A stretch of DNA of 64,000 nt, from contig CAZPHC010000007.1 in the NCBI GenBank assembly GCA_964586155.1, forward strand, positions 62,001 to 126,000, in the 5' to 3' direction. Below, piece after piece: positions 17,684 to 26,854 of this stretch. Source of the stretch: SXNM01 sp964586155 (lineage in GTDB: Bacteria > Myxococcota_A > UBA9042). Numbering within the stretch: position 1 is the stretch's first letter; every line of letters begins with the position of its first letter. Under the pieces are notes generated by a model. The model did no database searches, was not told the DNA's origin, and saw nothing but the letters and a program-made list of their open reading frames with translations. The position numbers were made by a program, and so were the translations under genes.

Positions 17684-17712
17684 GAGACACCCACCGCGGA
17701 CCATGCTACGCT
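17684..17712 (+). promoter_or_regulatory. candidate promoter of the PhaR-type gene
   Basis: GAGACA (17684-17689), 17 bases, then TACGCT (17707-17712), facing the regulator gene; the leader would be about 70 bases. Both hexamers are partial matches to consensus. Confidence 0.3.
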
Positions 17713-17787
17713 GCGGCGCGGTAGCTCGGGCCGCACGACCGGCGGTGACCGTCGCGGCGGCCGATGCCCGTGTCGAGGAGGGCCGTC

Positions 17788-18441
17788 ATGGCCAAGGCGA
17801 GCGGATCCCAGCGGGTAACCATCAAGAAGTACGGCAATCGCCGGCTCTACGACACGTCAGCGAGCAAATACATCACGCTCGACGAGCTCGCGGGTCGGAT
17901 CCGGGACGGCGACGAGGTCCGCATCGTCGACGCCCGCACGGCCGAGGATCTGACCCAGGCGACGCTGGTGCAGATCGTCGTCGAGAGCCGGGGCGCCGGC
18001 CGGCTGCTGCCGACGCCGCTGCTGATCGAGATGATCCGCATGGGCGACAGCGCGCTCGCGGAGTTCCTGGGCACCTGGATGCTCTGGGCGCTCGACGCCT
18101 TCGCCACCATGCGTCGGACGTCGATGCAGGCACAGCGCTTCGGCCTGGGCGGACGCTCGCCGTTCGCGGCGATGCCTTGGGCCGGCATGATCCCCGGCAT
18201 GGGCGCGTGGACCGGCGGCTGGCAACCACCGCCGCCGCCGCGTAGCGGCGGTCGCGCCCACCGGGCCGACCACGCCGAGGCGACCGGTCGCGGCTGGGAG
18301 CCGGAGGAGGGCGCCGACTGGCCGGGCCCCGCCGAGGAACCCGCAGACGACGAGGCGACCGAGGCCCGAGACGACATCGACGAGCTTCGTCGCGAGCTGG
18401 CGGAGCTACGCGCACGCATGGACCGCGAGCGCAAGGGCTGA
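17788..18441 (+). CDS. phaR: PhaR-type polyhydroxyalkanoate synthesis regulator
   Basis: This 217-residue protein begins with the PHB/PHA-accumulation-regulator DNA-binding domain: VTIKKYGNRRLYDTSASKYI, then LDELAGRIRDGDEVRIVDA (about residues 8-50). A second helical segment (TLVQIVVESRGAG, LLIEMIRMGDSALAEF) matches the accessory region. The rest is a Gly/Pro/Trp-rich linker and a C-terminal coiled coil (ELRRELAELRARMDRERK). PhaR proteins bind both DNA and PHA granules and repress phasin and their own genes until polymer titrates them away. Start: ATG with GAGGAG 8 bases upstream, preferred over an ATG 24 bases earlier. It diverges from the pha-type operon across an intergenic palindrome. Confidence 0.9.
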   Translation: MAKASGSQRVTIKKYGNRRLYDTSASKYITLDELAGRIRDGDEVRIVDARTAEDLTQATLVQIVVESRGAGRLLPTPLLIEMIRMGDSALAEFLGTWMLWALDAFATMRRTSMQAQRFGLGGRSPFAAMPWAGMIPGMGAWTGGWQPPPPPRSGGRAHRADHAEATGRGWEPEEGADWPGPAEEPADDEATEARDDIDELRRELAELRARMDRERKG

Positions 18442-18546
18442 GCCATGTTGCGCCGCAACACGCGGCCCGCGCCCGGGCCAGACGGGGGCCGCGCGATCGC
18501 CGACGACGACGCGACGACGCGCGGCGCGGCATCGAGTGCCATTCAG

Positions 18547-18576
18547 TTGCCGACACGCCCGGTTCTTCGCTACCAT
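18547..18576 (+). promoter_or_regulatory. sigma70-like promoter of the giant NHL lipoprotein gene
   Basis: -35 TTGCCG (18547-18552), 18 bases, -10 TACCAT (18571-18576), giving a leader of about 70 bases. The string TTCGCTACC at the -10 is also present at the fibre-gene promoter (42696-42724, minus strand). Confidence 0.45.
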
Positions 18577-18651
18577 CCCTGACGAGCCATCGGGTGACGG
18601 TTGCCTCGGTCTGGACCGAGTCGCGACAGCCCCGCGACGCCGAGGTGCACC

Positions 18652-21600
18652 GTGTCACAGCCTTCCCCGATGGTCCGCGTTCGCGGAGCGTTCGTCGGAC
18701 TCCTTGTCGTCGCGGCTGCCTGTTCGTCGCCGTCGACGCCGGCAGGAGCGGGTTTCGTCTGGCCGGACGCCAACGACGCCACGGTCCCGGTCGACACCGC
18801 ACAGCCCGACTCGGGCGGCACGACCGGCGATGACGCGACGCCAGCGGACGCGTCGGGCGCCACCGACGACACCGCGGGCGAGGTCAGCGGTGACGCGGGC
18901 GGCGAGGACACGGCCGTCGCCCAGGACACCGCGCAGGACACCAGCGGCTGCAAGCCCACGGATCCGCCGACCGAGGCGTGCGACAACATCGACAACGACT
19001 GCAACGGCCAGACCGACGACGGCGCCTGCGACGACGGCAACCCCTGCACCGACCAGGCCTGCGACGGCACCAAGGCGGCCCAGGACGAGGACGGCTGCAC
19101 CTACTCGCTGCCCAGCGGCACCCCCTGCGACGACGAGAGCGCCTGCACCGTCAACGACACCTGCCTCAACGGCATCTGCCAGCCGGGCGCGGTCAAGGAC
19201 TGCAACGACAGCAACTCCTGCACCATCGACAAGTGCAAGGCCGCGACCGGCGCCTGCGACAACGCCTTCATCGGCGAGGGCAAGTTCTGCAACGACGGCC
19301 TGGGCTGCACCAACGACGACAAGTGCACCGACGGCAAGTGCGTCGGCAAGGCCAACTCGAGCTGCGACGACGGCGTGCCCTGCACCTTGGACACCTGCGA
19401 CGCCCAGGGTACCTGCAAGCACCAGAGCATGAGCAGCGGCCCGTGCGAGGACGGCAACCCCTGCACCACCGACGACAAATGCTTCCAAGGCTTCTGCACC
19501 CCGGGCAACCTGACGGTCTGCGACGACAGCAAGCCCTGCACCGACGACTACTGCGACGCCTCGGCCGGCGGCTGCGTGCACAAGCCGAAGTTCGCGGGCA
19601 CGGCGTGCTCGCAGGGCCTGTGTGCGACGGGCGGCTCGTGCGACGAGTTCGGCGGCTGCATCGGCCTCAAGCTGCAATGTGACGACAACAAGAAGTGCAC
19701 GGTCGACACCTGCGACATCAACACCGGCGCCTGCACCCACACCGCCAACCCGACCGGCACGCCCTGCGACGACGGTGAGGCCTGCACCATCGGCGAGACA
19801 TGCAACGACGCCGGCGACTGCAAGGCCCCGGCGGGCCAGAAGGGCTGCAACGACGGCAACCCCTGCACCCAGGACGTCTGCGACATCGCGACGCAGTCCT
19901 GCAGCTACAAGGTCATCGTCGGAGCCTGCGACGACGGCGACGGCTGCACCTCGGGTGAGGTCTGCGCCGGCGGCACCTGCAAGGTCGGCCCGAGCCCGGA
20001 CGTCGTCAGCATCGCAGGCAACGGCAGCGCGAAGTATGCCGATGGCAAGGGCGAGGCTGCGCAGTTCGCGGATCCTCGCGGCATGGCGATGACGACCAAC
20101 GGCGTCATCCTGCTCGCCGACAGCGCCAACCACCGGATCCGCCGCGTGAAGTCGGACGGCTACTCCGACAACTTCACAGGCATCGGCACCCTCGGCTGGC
20201 AGGACGGCCCGGCCTCGATCGTGCGCTTCTCGAGCCCGACCGACGTCGCGATCACCGCCGGCGGCAACGTGCTCGTGGCCGACAAGGGCAACAACCGCAT
20301 CCGCTCCTGCACCGGCGACGGCACCGCCTCGACCCTGGCCGGCAGCGGCACCGCGGGCTTCCTCGACGGTCCGGGCGGCACGGCGCGCTTCTCGGGCCCC
20401 GAGGGCATCGCGGTCGACGCCGTCGGCGACATCTACGTCGCCGACACGGGCAACCACCGCATCCGCAAGGTCACGGCCTCCGGCGTGGTGTCGACCGTCT
20501 GCGGCAGCGGCACGGCGGGATACGCCGACGGCACCGGCGCGGGCGCCCAGCTCTCGTCGCCGACCGACATCATCAAGACGGCGTCGGGCGCGCTGCTGAT
20601 CGCCGACGCGGCCAACCATCGGATCCGCCGTCTGATCGGCGACAAGCTCGACACGTTCGCCGGCAGCGGCACGCCGGGTTGGGTCGACGACGTCGCGGCC
20701 AAGGCGCAGTTCAAGACGCCGTCCGCGCTGTTCGAGGACATCCACGGGCGCGTCCTGGTCGTCGAGGCCGGCAACCACACGTTGCGCGCGATCAAGTCCG
20801 GATCGGTCGAGACGATCGCCGGCGTCGGCCAGGCGGGCTTCAAGGACGGCCCGGGCGGCACGGCGCAGCTGTCCAAGCCGCTGGGCATCATCGCCGACAA
20901 GGACGGCAAGGCGTTCATCGCCGACAGCGGCAACCACCGCGTCCGCACGGCGGCGACGTCGCAGAAGCTGTGCAACGACGGCAACCCCTGCACCAACGAT
21001 CTCTGCGACAAGGCCACCGGCGCGTGCGTCTTCGACACGCTCAAGCCGGGCGATGCCTGCGACGACGCGTCGGCGTGCACGGTCAACGACACGTGTGACT
21101 TCGCGGGCACGTGCAAGGGCCAGAGCAAGAACTGCGACGACGGCTCGCCCTGCACCGAGGACAGCTGCAACGCCATCAGCGGCCAATGCGAGACCAAGAA
21201 CCTGACCAAGACCTGCGACGACGGCGACGCTTGCACCACCGGCGACACCTGCGTCGGCGGCGCTTGCGTCTCGGGCGCCGGCGACATCGCCACGGTCGCT
21301 GGCAGCGGCTCGGCGTCGAGCGGTGACGGCAAGGGCACGGCCGCGTCGTTCTACTACCCCGAGGACATCGCGATCGACGCCGCCAGCAACGCCTACGTCG
21401 CCGACACGACCAACAGCCGCATCCGCAAGATCACCGCCGACGGCGTCGTGTCGACCCTCGTCGGTGTCGCCGGCGCGGGCTACACCGACGGCCCGAGCAG
21501 CGTGGCGCGCGTCAACACGCCGGCGGGCGTCGCGGTCGACAGCAAGGGCGTCATCTACGTCGCCGACCGCGGCAACCACCGCATCCGCAAGATCCTCGCC

Positions 21601-24366
21601 GACGGGACGACGTCGACCTTCGCCGGCAACGGCTCGGCGGCCTACGCCGACGGCAAGGGCGTCAACGCCAAGTTCTACGCGCCCCAGGGCATCGACGTCG
21701 ATCCGAACGGCAACGTCTACGTCGCAGACACGAGCAACCAGCGCATCCGCAAGATCGACAAGGACGGCGTGGTCACGACCGTCGCCGGCAGCGGCACCGC
21801 GGGCTTCCAGGACGGCGCGGCCAAGGACGCCCGCTTCTACCAGCCCTACGACGTCGTCTTCAGCCCCAAGGGTGACCTCTTCGTCGCAGACTACAGCAAC
21901 CACCGCATCCGTCGCGTCGATCCGGCCGGCGCGGTCTCGACCCTCGCGGGCAGCGGCACCTCGGGCACCAGCGACGGCATCGGCGACAAGGCGACGTTCT
22001 CGGGCCCCTCGGGCCTGACCATCGACGCCAACGGCAACCTGCTCGTCGTCACGCGCGTCGGCCACCGCCTGCGCCGCGTCACGCCGGGCGGCGACACGAC
22101 GACGCTCGCCGGCGGCACGGCAGGTTGGAAGGACGGCCCCCCCGCCGGCGCGCAGCTCAACAGCCCGTCGGGCGTGGACACGGGCCCTGACGGCGCGGTC
22201 TACATCGCCGATCGCAACAACCACCGCATCCGCAAGATGCTGTCGACCAAGGTGATCTGCGCCGACGGTCAGGCCTGCACCGTGGACGCCTGCAACCAGA
22301 CCACGGGCAAGTGCTCGTTCACCGCGATCGCGGCGGGCGGCGGCTGCAGCGACAGCAACGCCTGCACCACCGGCGAGACCTGCGACGCCGGCGGCGCCTG
22401 CGGCGGCGGCAAGGCCAAGTCCTGCAACGACGACAACGCCTGCACCCTGGACTCGTGCAATCCGTTCAGCGGCGATTGCGTCTACGCCCCGACCGACGGC
22501 CTGTGCAGCGATGGTCAGTTCTGCACCGTCAACGACCGCTGCCAGAACGGCGCCTGCGTAGGCGACCAGCGTGACGTCTACACACTCGCCGGCCAGGCCT
22601 CGGCGGGCGTCCAGGACGGCAAGGGCAGCGCGGCCAAGTTCTACACGCCGCAGGGCATCTCCCCCGACGCCGCCGGCAACGTCTGGGTCACCGACTACAG
22701 CGGCCACTCGATCCGCCGCGTCAGCGCCAAGGGCGTCGTCGAGACCATCGCCGGCAACCTCTCGGCCGGCTACCTCGACGGCAAGGGCCTGGTCGCGCGC
22801 TTCAACACGCCGAGCGGCGTCGCCACCGATGGTGCCGGCGGCGCGTACATCGCCGACCGCGGCAACCACCGCATCCGCCACGTCGCGGCCAACGGCACCG
22901 TGACCACCTTCGCCGGCAGCGGCAGCGCGTCGTCGGGCAACGGCAAGGGCACGGCCGCGTCGTTCTACTACCCGGAGGGCATCGCCCGCACGAGCGACGG
23001 CACGATCTACATCGGTGACACGTACAACCACCGCATCCGCAAGATCGACAAGGACGCCAACGTCACGATCCTCGCCGGCTCGGGGTCCGCGACCTGGAAG
23101 GATGGCGTCGGCTCGGCCGCGTCGTTCTACTACCCGCGAGGTCTCGACGTGGACGCCGCCGGCAACGTCTACATCGCCGACACCAGCAACCACCGGATCC
23201 GCAAGATCGATCCGCAAGGCAACGTGACCACGGTCGCCGGCAGCGGCACCTCGGGCTTCGCCGACGGCAAGGGCGCACTCGCCAACTTCGCCTCGCCGTA
23301 CGACGTCGCTGCGATGGCCGACGGCACGCTCTGGGTCGCGGACCTGAGCAACCACCGCCTGCGCGAGATCAAGGCCGATGGCACGGTCTCGACGCTCGCG
23401 GGATCGACCGCCGGCTGGCTCGACGAGTCGGCGGCGCTGGCGCTGTTCAATAGCCCGCGCGGCGTGGCGCTCGACAGCAACGGCAACGGCTACGTCGCGG
23501 ACGGCAGCAACCAACGCATCCGCAAGCTGGCGTCGCCGTTCAACGACTGCGACGACAACACCGAGTGCACGTCCAACGCCTGCGACGAGACCAAGGACGT
23601 CTGCACCGCGATCAACATCAAGGACGGCAGCAACTGCATCGACGGCAAGCCCTGCCTGGCCAACCGCCTGTGCAACCAGGGCTTCTGCGTGGGCGGCGTG
23701 CCGAAGATCTGCGACGACGGCAACTCGTGCAGCATCGACAGCTGCGACGCGGCGACCGGTGCGTGCGTGTTCAAGCCCGACGTGGCCCAGGGCTGCAGCG
23801 CGGCGCGGCGCGTGTTCGTCACCTCGCAGACCTTCGACGCGAACATGCAGGGCATCAACGGCGCCCACCAACGCTGCCAGCAGGCCGCAGACAAGGCCGG
23901 CCTCGGCGGCACCTGGATGGCGTGGGCGTCGGCCTACGTCAGCGGCTTCGTCTCGCCGGTGACCTACTTCAACAAGTCGACGGTGCCCTACCGCCGCATC
24001 GACGGCGCCCTGATCGCGCTGAACTGGAACGACCTCGTCGACGGCAAGCTCGACAACCCGATCGAGATCAACGAGTTCGGCGACAAGCTGGTCTCGACCA
24101 CGACCAGCACCGTCTGTGGCTCAGGCGCGGCGCCGCTCGTCTGGACGGGCACCAACACCGCCGGCCAGCAGTACAACGCCTCGAGCAGCTCGCTGTACTA
24201 CTGCTCGCAGTGGCAGACCAACACGACGTCGACCAGCTACCGTCTGGGCACGGGCCGCGCCACGGCGACGGACTCGTCGTGGACGCAGGCGTGCACCGGC
24301 CACCGCTGCAACGAGGTCGCCCACCTCTACTGCTTCGAGCAGACGGATGCCTGGTTCAAGAACTGA
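18652..24366 (+). CDS. giant lipoprotein: CTDC repeats, three NHL propellers, DUF1554
   Basis: This protein of about 1904 residues has a lipobox (LLVVAAAC), an Asp/Thr-rich linker and a MopE-like motif (ACDNIDNDCNGQTDD, near 110). CTDC-type Cys-rich repeats follow to about 445. Three NHL arrays (about 450-770, 878-1197, 1308-1628) each hold exactly six repeats, enough for one six-bladed propeller apiece. CTDC blocks lie between them and after the last. The C-terminal 190 residues (RVFVTSQTFDANMQGINGAH onward) match DUF1554, a lectin-like fold. It probably stands on the outer surface as a binding or adhesion protein. I chose GTG 18652 because GAGG lies about 8 bases upstream; ATG 18670, without such a site, is the alternative. 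It is monocistronic. Confidence 0.9.
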   Translation: MSQPSPMVRVRGAFVGLLVVAAACSSPSTPAGAGFVWPDANDATVPVDTAQPDSGGTTGDDATPADASGATDDTAGEVSGDAGGEDTAVAQDTAQDTSGCKPTDPPTEACDNIDNDCNGQTDDGACDDGNPCTDQACDGTKAAQDEDGCTYSLPSGTPCDDESACTVNDTCLNGICQPGAVKDCNDSNSCTIDKCKAATGACDNAFIGEGKFCNDGLGCTNDDKCTDGKCVGKANSSCDDGVPCTLDTCDAQGTCKHQSMSSGPCEDGNPCTTDDKCFQGFCTPGNLTVCDDSKPCTDDYCDASAGGCVHKPKFAGTACSQGLCATGGSCDEFGGCIGLKLQCDDNKKCTVDTCDINTGACTHTANPTGTPCDDGEACTIGETCNDAGDCKAPAGQKGCNDGNPCTQDVCDIATQSCSYKVIVGACDDGDGCTSGEVCAGGTCKVGPSPDVVSIAGNGSAKYADGKGEAAQFADPRGMAMTTNGVILLADSANHRIRRVKSDGYSDNFTGIGTLGWQDGPASIVRFSSPTDVAITAGGNVLVADKGNNRIRSCTGDGTASTLAGSGTAGFLDGPGGTARFSGPEGIAVDAVGDIYVADTGNHRIRKVTASGVVSTVCGSGTAGYADGTGAGAQLSSPTDIIKTASGALLIADAANHRIRRLIGDKLDTFAGSGTPGWVDDVAAKAQFKTPSALFEDIHGRVLVVEAGNHTLRAIKSGSVETIAGVGQAGFKDGPGGTAQLSKPLGIIADKDGKAFIADSGNHRVRTAATSQKLCNDGNPCTNDLCDKATGACVFDTLKPGDACDDASACTVNDTCDFAGTCKGQSKNCDDGSPCTEDSCNAISGQCETKNLTKTCDDGDACTTGDTCVGGACVSGAGDIATVAGSGSASSGDGKGTAASFYYPEDIAIDAASNAYVADTTNSRIRKITADGVVSTLVGVAGAGYTDGPSSVARVNTPAGVAVDSKGVIYVADRGNHRIRKILADGTTSTFAGNGSAAYADGKGVNAKFYAPQGIDVDPNGNVYVADTSNQRIRKIDKDGVVTTVAGSGTAGFQDGAAKDARFYQPYDVVFSPKGDLFVADYSNHRIRRVDPAGAVSTLAGSGTSGTSDGIGDKATFSGPSGLTIDANGNLLVVTRVGHRLRRVTPGGDTTTLAGGTAGWKDGPPAGAQLNSPSGVDTGPDGAVYIADRNNHRIRKMLSTKVICADGQACTVDACNQTTGKCSFTAIAAGGGCSDSNACTTGETCDAGGACGGGKAKSCNDDNACTLDSCNPFSGDCVYAPTDGLCSDGQFCTVNDRCQNGACVGDQRDVYTLAGQASAGVQDGKGSAAKFYTPQGISPDAAGNVWVTDYSGHSIRRVSAKGVVETIAGNLSAGYLDGKGLVARFNTPSGVATDGAGGAYIADRGNHRIRHVAANGTVTTFAGSGSASSGNGKGTAASFYYPEGIARTSDGTIYIGDTYNHRIRKIDKDANVTILAGSGSATWKDGVGSAASFYYPRGLDVDAAGNVYIADTSNHRIRKIDPQGNVTTVAGSGTSGFADGKGALANFASPYDVAAMADGTLWVADLSNHRLREIKADGTVSTLAGSTAGWLDESAALALFNSPRGVALDSNGNGYVADGSNQRIRKLASPFNDCDDNTECTSNACDETKDVCTAINIKDGSNCIDGKPCLANRLCNQGFCVGGVPKICDDGNSCSIDSCDAATGACVFKPDVAQGCSAARRVFVTSQTFDANMQGINGAHQRCQQAADKAGLGGTWMAWASAYVSGFVSPVTYFNKSTVPYRRIDGALIALNWNDLVDGKLDNPIEINEFGDKLVSTTTSTVCGSGAAPLVWTGTNTAGQQYNASSSSLYYCSQWQTNTTSTSYRLGTGRATATDSSWTQACTGHRCNEVAHLYCFEQTDAWFKN
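19999..20961 (+). repeat. NHL repeat array 1 (six repeats)
   Basis: Six coding repeats of about 54 residues, each of the form TxAGxGxxGxxDG, then PxGIAVD, then VADxxNHRIRK. The DNA word AACCACCGCATCCGCAAG recurs with few changes in this and the next two arrays. Confidence 0.8.
21283..22242 (+). repeat. NHL repeat array 2 (six repeats)
   Basis: Six NHL repeats with the same period. The first repeat shares a nearly identical stretch of about 45 bases (around 21326-21370) with a repeat of array 3 (around 22940-22985), pointing to duplication or gene conversion. Confidence 0.8.
22573..23534 (+). repeat. NHL repeat array 3 (six repeats)
   Basis: Six NHL repeats ending just before the final Cys-rich block and the DUF1554 domain. 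Confidence 0.8.
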
Positions 24367-24386
24367 GGCGCTCGCGCAGCGCACGT

Positions 24387-24433
24387 CGTAGCGGCGCCGA
24401 GGCCTCGGGGCCGTCGCGGCGGCCCGCGCTACG
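24387..24433. terminator. hairpin between convergent genes (candidate terminator)
   Basis: CGTAGCG (24387-24393) pairs with CGCTACG (24427-24433). Inside lies the perfect 12-base palindrome CCGAGGCCTCGG (24397-24408). The structure spans the gap between the giant lipoprotein stop and the stop of the convergent hydrolase gene. Confidence 0.35.
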
Positions 24434-25670
24434 GCAGGGTCTTGTGTGACCACGTCACGCGCGGCAGCGCGGGCGGCTTGGCCAGCCACTGCTGCGCGAC
24501 CGGCTCGTGGACCAGCTCTGCGCGAAAGAAGGCCGCCAACGCGGTCGCGACCACGGCGCGGATCTCGCTCGGCGGCGGGTAGACCATCGGCTTCTGCGTC
24601 GTCATCGCGGTCGCCGCGCCGCAGCCCGCCGAGAGCTCGGGCCGCAGGCCGGCCAGGTCGCTCAACGAGAAGTGCCCGGCCTCGGCGATCCGCATCAGCC
24701 ACGCCGGCCCGGGCAGCTCGTCGTAGTTCGCGAGCAAGAAGTCGTTGCCGATCGTGCCGATGCTGTTGTCCTCTTCGAGCAGCACCATCAGCGTCGGTTG
24801 CTGGATCGCCGCAGCGTCGACGCCCGGCAGCAGCGGGTTGTCGATCGGGGCCCCAAGGGCCGCCACCGCGCGGACCCGGGTGTCGACCTGGGCGACGCCG
24901 CCGACGGTGACGGCACCGAAGCTATGGCCGATCAGGCCCACCTGCGCGGGATCGATGGCCGCCGTCAAGGCCGCCGGGAAGGCCGGATCTGCGGCCAGGA
25001 CGCGGTCGAGCACGAAGCGAACGTCGGCGATGCGCGTCGCCAGGGTCTCCTTGTTCAGGGGCAGCATCGTGCCGGCAATGGCGTCGAAGAGCGTGTTGCC
25101 CGTGTGGTCCACGGCCAGGACCGCGAACCCCTGCGAGGCGAGGTGCTCGGCGACGCTGAACATCCACCAGCGCACGCAGCCATGACAGTGCGACATCACG
25201 ATCAGCGGCAGCCTGGCGCGGGCCAGCGTCCCGCCAGTGCGAGCGCGCGTGCCTTGGGTCGTGCAGGTCGGCGCCTCGGCGAGCAGCGCCTCGAGCGTCG
25301 TGCGCCGATCGCCCGACTCGAACGCGGACACCCCGTCGGGGCCGAGCGCGCTGACCTCGACGGGCATCCACGCCTGCACCGGCAGGCTGCGGCTGCGCGT
25401 CGCGTCTTGCAGCACCAGGCCGACGTGGCCCACCGCAAATGGCCCGATCTGGCCGGGATCCCCGAGCGCGGGCTCGGCGACGTCGGCGCTGACATCGCCC
25501 GTCGCGCCGCTCCCGGCCGCGTCGCCCTGCCCTGCGCAGCCGGGTGCCGTCAGCGTCAACGTCCACGCAGACGCCAGCGCCAACAAGCGTCGCCTCGGCG
25601 CAGTCAGCGTCGCGCGCAGGCCAGCCTGCCCACGCGACAGGTCCACGCTCCTGGTCCAGCGCTCGTTCAT
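24429..25670 (-). CDS. alpha/beta hydrolase lipoprotein, PAF-acetylhydrolase/dienelactone-hydrolase-like
   Basis: The product has 413 residues and a lipoprotein signal (ALASAWTLTLTAPGC). The hydrolase domain contains LPLIVMSHCHG (oxyanion region), FAVLAVDHTGN, the nucleophile motif GLIGHSFGAVT, an acid in MVLLEEDNS and a His in IAEAGHFSLSD. The layout fits the platelet-activating-factor acetylhydrolase or chlorophyllase/dienelactone-like group acting on esters outside the inner membrane. Its ATG overlaps the CarH-like stop by 4 bases (ATGA), so it should be made with the regulator, perhaps in response to light. The reason for that coupling is not evident. Start supported by GGGGGAG upstream. 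Confidence 0.82.
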   Translation of the reverse strand: MNERWTRSVDLSRGQAGLRATLTAPRRRLLALASAWTLTLTAPGCAGQGDAAGSGATGDVSADVAEPALGDPGQIGPFAVGHVGLVLQDATRSRSLPVQAWMPVEVSALGPDGVSAFESGDRRTTLEALLAEAPTCTTQGTRARTGGTLARARLPLIVMSHCHGCVRWWMFSVAEHLASQGFAVLAVDHTGNTLFDAIAGTMLPLNKETLATRIADVRFVLDRVLAADPAFPAALTAAIDPAQVGLIGHSFGAVTVGGVAQVDTRVRAVAALGAPIDNPLLPGVDAAAIQQPTLMVLLEEDNSIGTIGNDFLLANYDELPGPAWLMRIAEAGHFSLSDLAGLRPELSAGCGAATAMTTQKPMVYPPPSEIRAVVATALAAFFRAELVHEPVAQQWLAKPPALPRVTWSHKTLP

Positions 25671-26722
25671 GGCGTCGACTCCCCCGCGCGTGCTGCGCGT
25701 CTGCCCGCGATCCAGGCCTCGATCCACTGTTGCAGTTCGGCGAACGAAGCGAGGCGGCGCACGCCATCGAGGCCGCCGGGCGCCCCGGCGCCGCCACAGA
25801 GCAGCGCCACCCTCTGGGGCAACTCCCGGCGGAGCCAGCGCAGCGCGGCCTGTGTCTCGGTGGCGTCGGCGAAGCGCGAGACGCTGACGGCCACCGCGTC
25901 GGCCTCAGCCTGGGCCGCGCAGCGGACGATGTCGTCCAGGGGCGTGTCGGCGCCGAGGTAGACCAGCGACGCACCGCCGACCGCGGCGCTCGCCGCCGCC
26001 AGCTGCAGCCCGAGCTGGTGCCATTCGCCCGGCAACGTCGCGAGCACGAGGTTCGGCCTGCCCCCGGCGTGGACCAGGCCTCGCCATTGGGCGGCGCAGA
26101 GCTCCCGCAGACGCTCGCTGGCCGCGTGTTCCTGCGCGACGCTCACGTCTCCCGCGGCCCAGGCACACCCCATCGCGTCGAGCCAGGGGCCGGCGAGCTC
26201 GTCGGCGAACCGCACCGCTCCGCGCCGCTGCCAGGCCGCGGCCATCGACGAGGCCATGGCGTCGAGCTGGTAGGCGCGCGCGGCCTGCACCCACTGCCCG
26301 ATCAGCGCCTCGGATTCAGCGTCGGCGGCGACCTCGTCCACGGCGAGGCCCTGCCCGGACACCGGGGCGCCAGCGGCGGCCGGCGGCGGCTCGACCACGG
26401 CGACACCGGCGGCGGCCAGGGTCGCGCGCAAGGCGTCGAGCCCGAGCGGCAAGACATCGCCGGGGCGAAATCCGGCGTCCGTGGCCAGGCGGCAGAGGCG
26501 AAGGTGGTCGACCTGCCCGAGCGCGTAGCGCCGATGTCCAGACGGCAGACGCTCCGCGACCGGGACGCCGTAGCGCCGCTCCCAGGTCCGCAGCGACTCG
26601 ACCGGCACCCCCGAGAGCTGGGCCAGCTTTCCGATCGAGATCCAGACGTCGTCGTGGTCCAAGGTGCCTCCGGGCGCAGGATTGACCTCGGCCGGGGGCC
26701 GGGTCAAGTCGGGCCGCCACAT
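25667..26722 (-). CDS. CarH/LitR-type B12-dependent photoreceptor repressor
   Basis: The MerR-type HTH (ISIGKLAQLSGVPVESLRTW, about 29-48) is followed by a cobalamin-binding half. W188-x9-E198-H199 matches the CarH signature that caps adenosylcobalamin, and E233-x-H235-xx-G matches the E/DxHxxG motif for the lower axial ligand. In known members the AdoCbl-bound tetramer represses in the dark and light breaks it. Here it diverges from an ECF sigma gene beside carotenoid genes, so light control of pigment is likely. The frame opens at ATG 26722, but a strong GGAGG stands 4 bases before an in-frame TTG at 26662, which would put the HTH right at the N-terminus; that start may be the true one. Confidence 0.9.
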   Translation of the reverse strand: MWRPDLTRPPAEVNPAPGGTLDHDDVWISIGKLAQLSGVPVESLRTWERRYGVPVAERLPSGHRRYALGQVDHLRLCRLATDAGFRPGDVLPLGLDALRATLAAAGVAVVEPPPAAAGAPVSGQGLAVDEVAADAESEALIGQWVQAARAYQLDAMASSMAAAWQRRGAVRFADELAGPWLDAMGCAWAAGDVSVAQEHAASERLRELCAAQWRGLVHAGGRPNLVLATLPGEWHQLGLQLAAASAAVGGASLVYLGADTPLDDIVRCAAQAEADAVAVSVSRFADATETQAALRWLRRELPQRVALLCGGAGAPGGLDGVRRLASFAELQQWIEAWIAGRRAARAGESTP

Positions 26723-26814
26723 CTGGGCAAGACCCGTTCAACTGCGCCATCCGACGCTGGCGCCCCGCATCCCCACCGGGGCACGCCCCGGCCGTGCCGC
26801 CTGAATAGCTCGGA

Positions 26815-26820
26815 TTTATA
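26815..26820 (-). promoter_or_regulatory. candidate -10 element for the CarH-like gene
   Basis: The minus strand reads TATAAA, within an AT-rich patch that is unusual for this window and includes the palindrome ACATGT at 26820-26825. No good -35 at 16-18 bases was found, so this remains tentative. Confidence 0.3.
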
Positions 26821-26854
26821 CATGTTCTTCATCGCCGATCTTTTGAACCGGAAC

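Noticed and set aside
19999..23534. Regularly spaced repeats as a possible CRISPR or satellite array
   Set aside because: The repeats are in frame, about 160 bases long and encode NHL repeats. There are no unique spacers or short palindromic repeats.
18655..23871. 1738-codon open frame on the minus strand opposite the giant NHL gene
   Set aside because: It is an antisense shadow of GC-rich repeated coding DNA. The translation is Val/Ala/Arg/Gly-rich without recognisable domains, signal or ribosome site, while the plus strand encodes clear domains.
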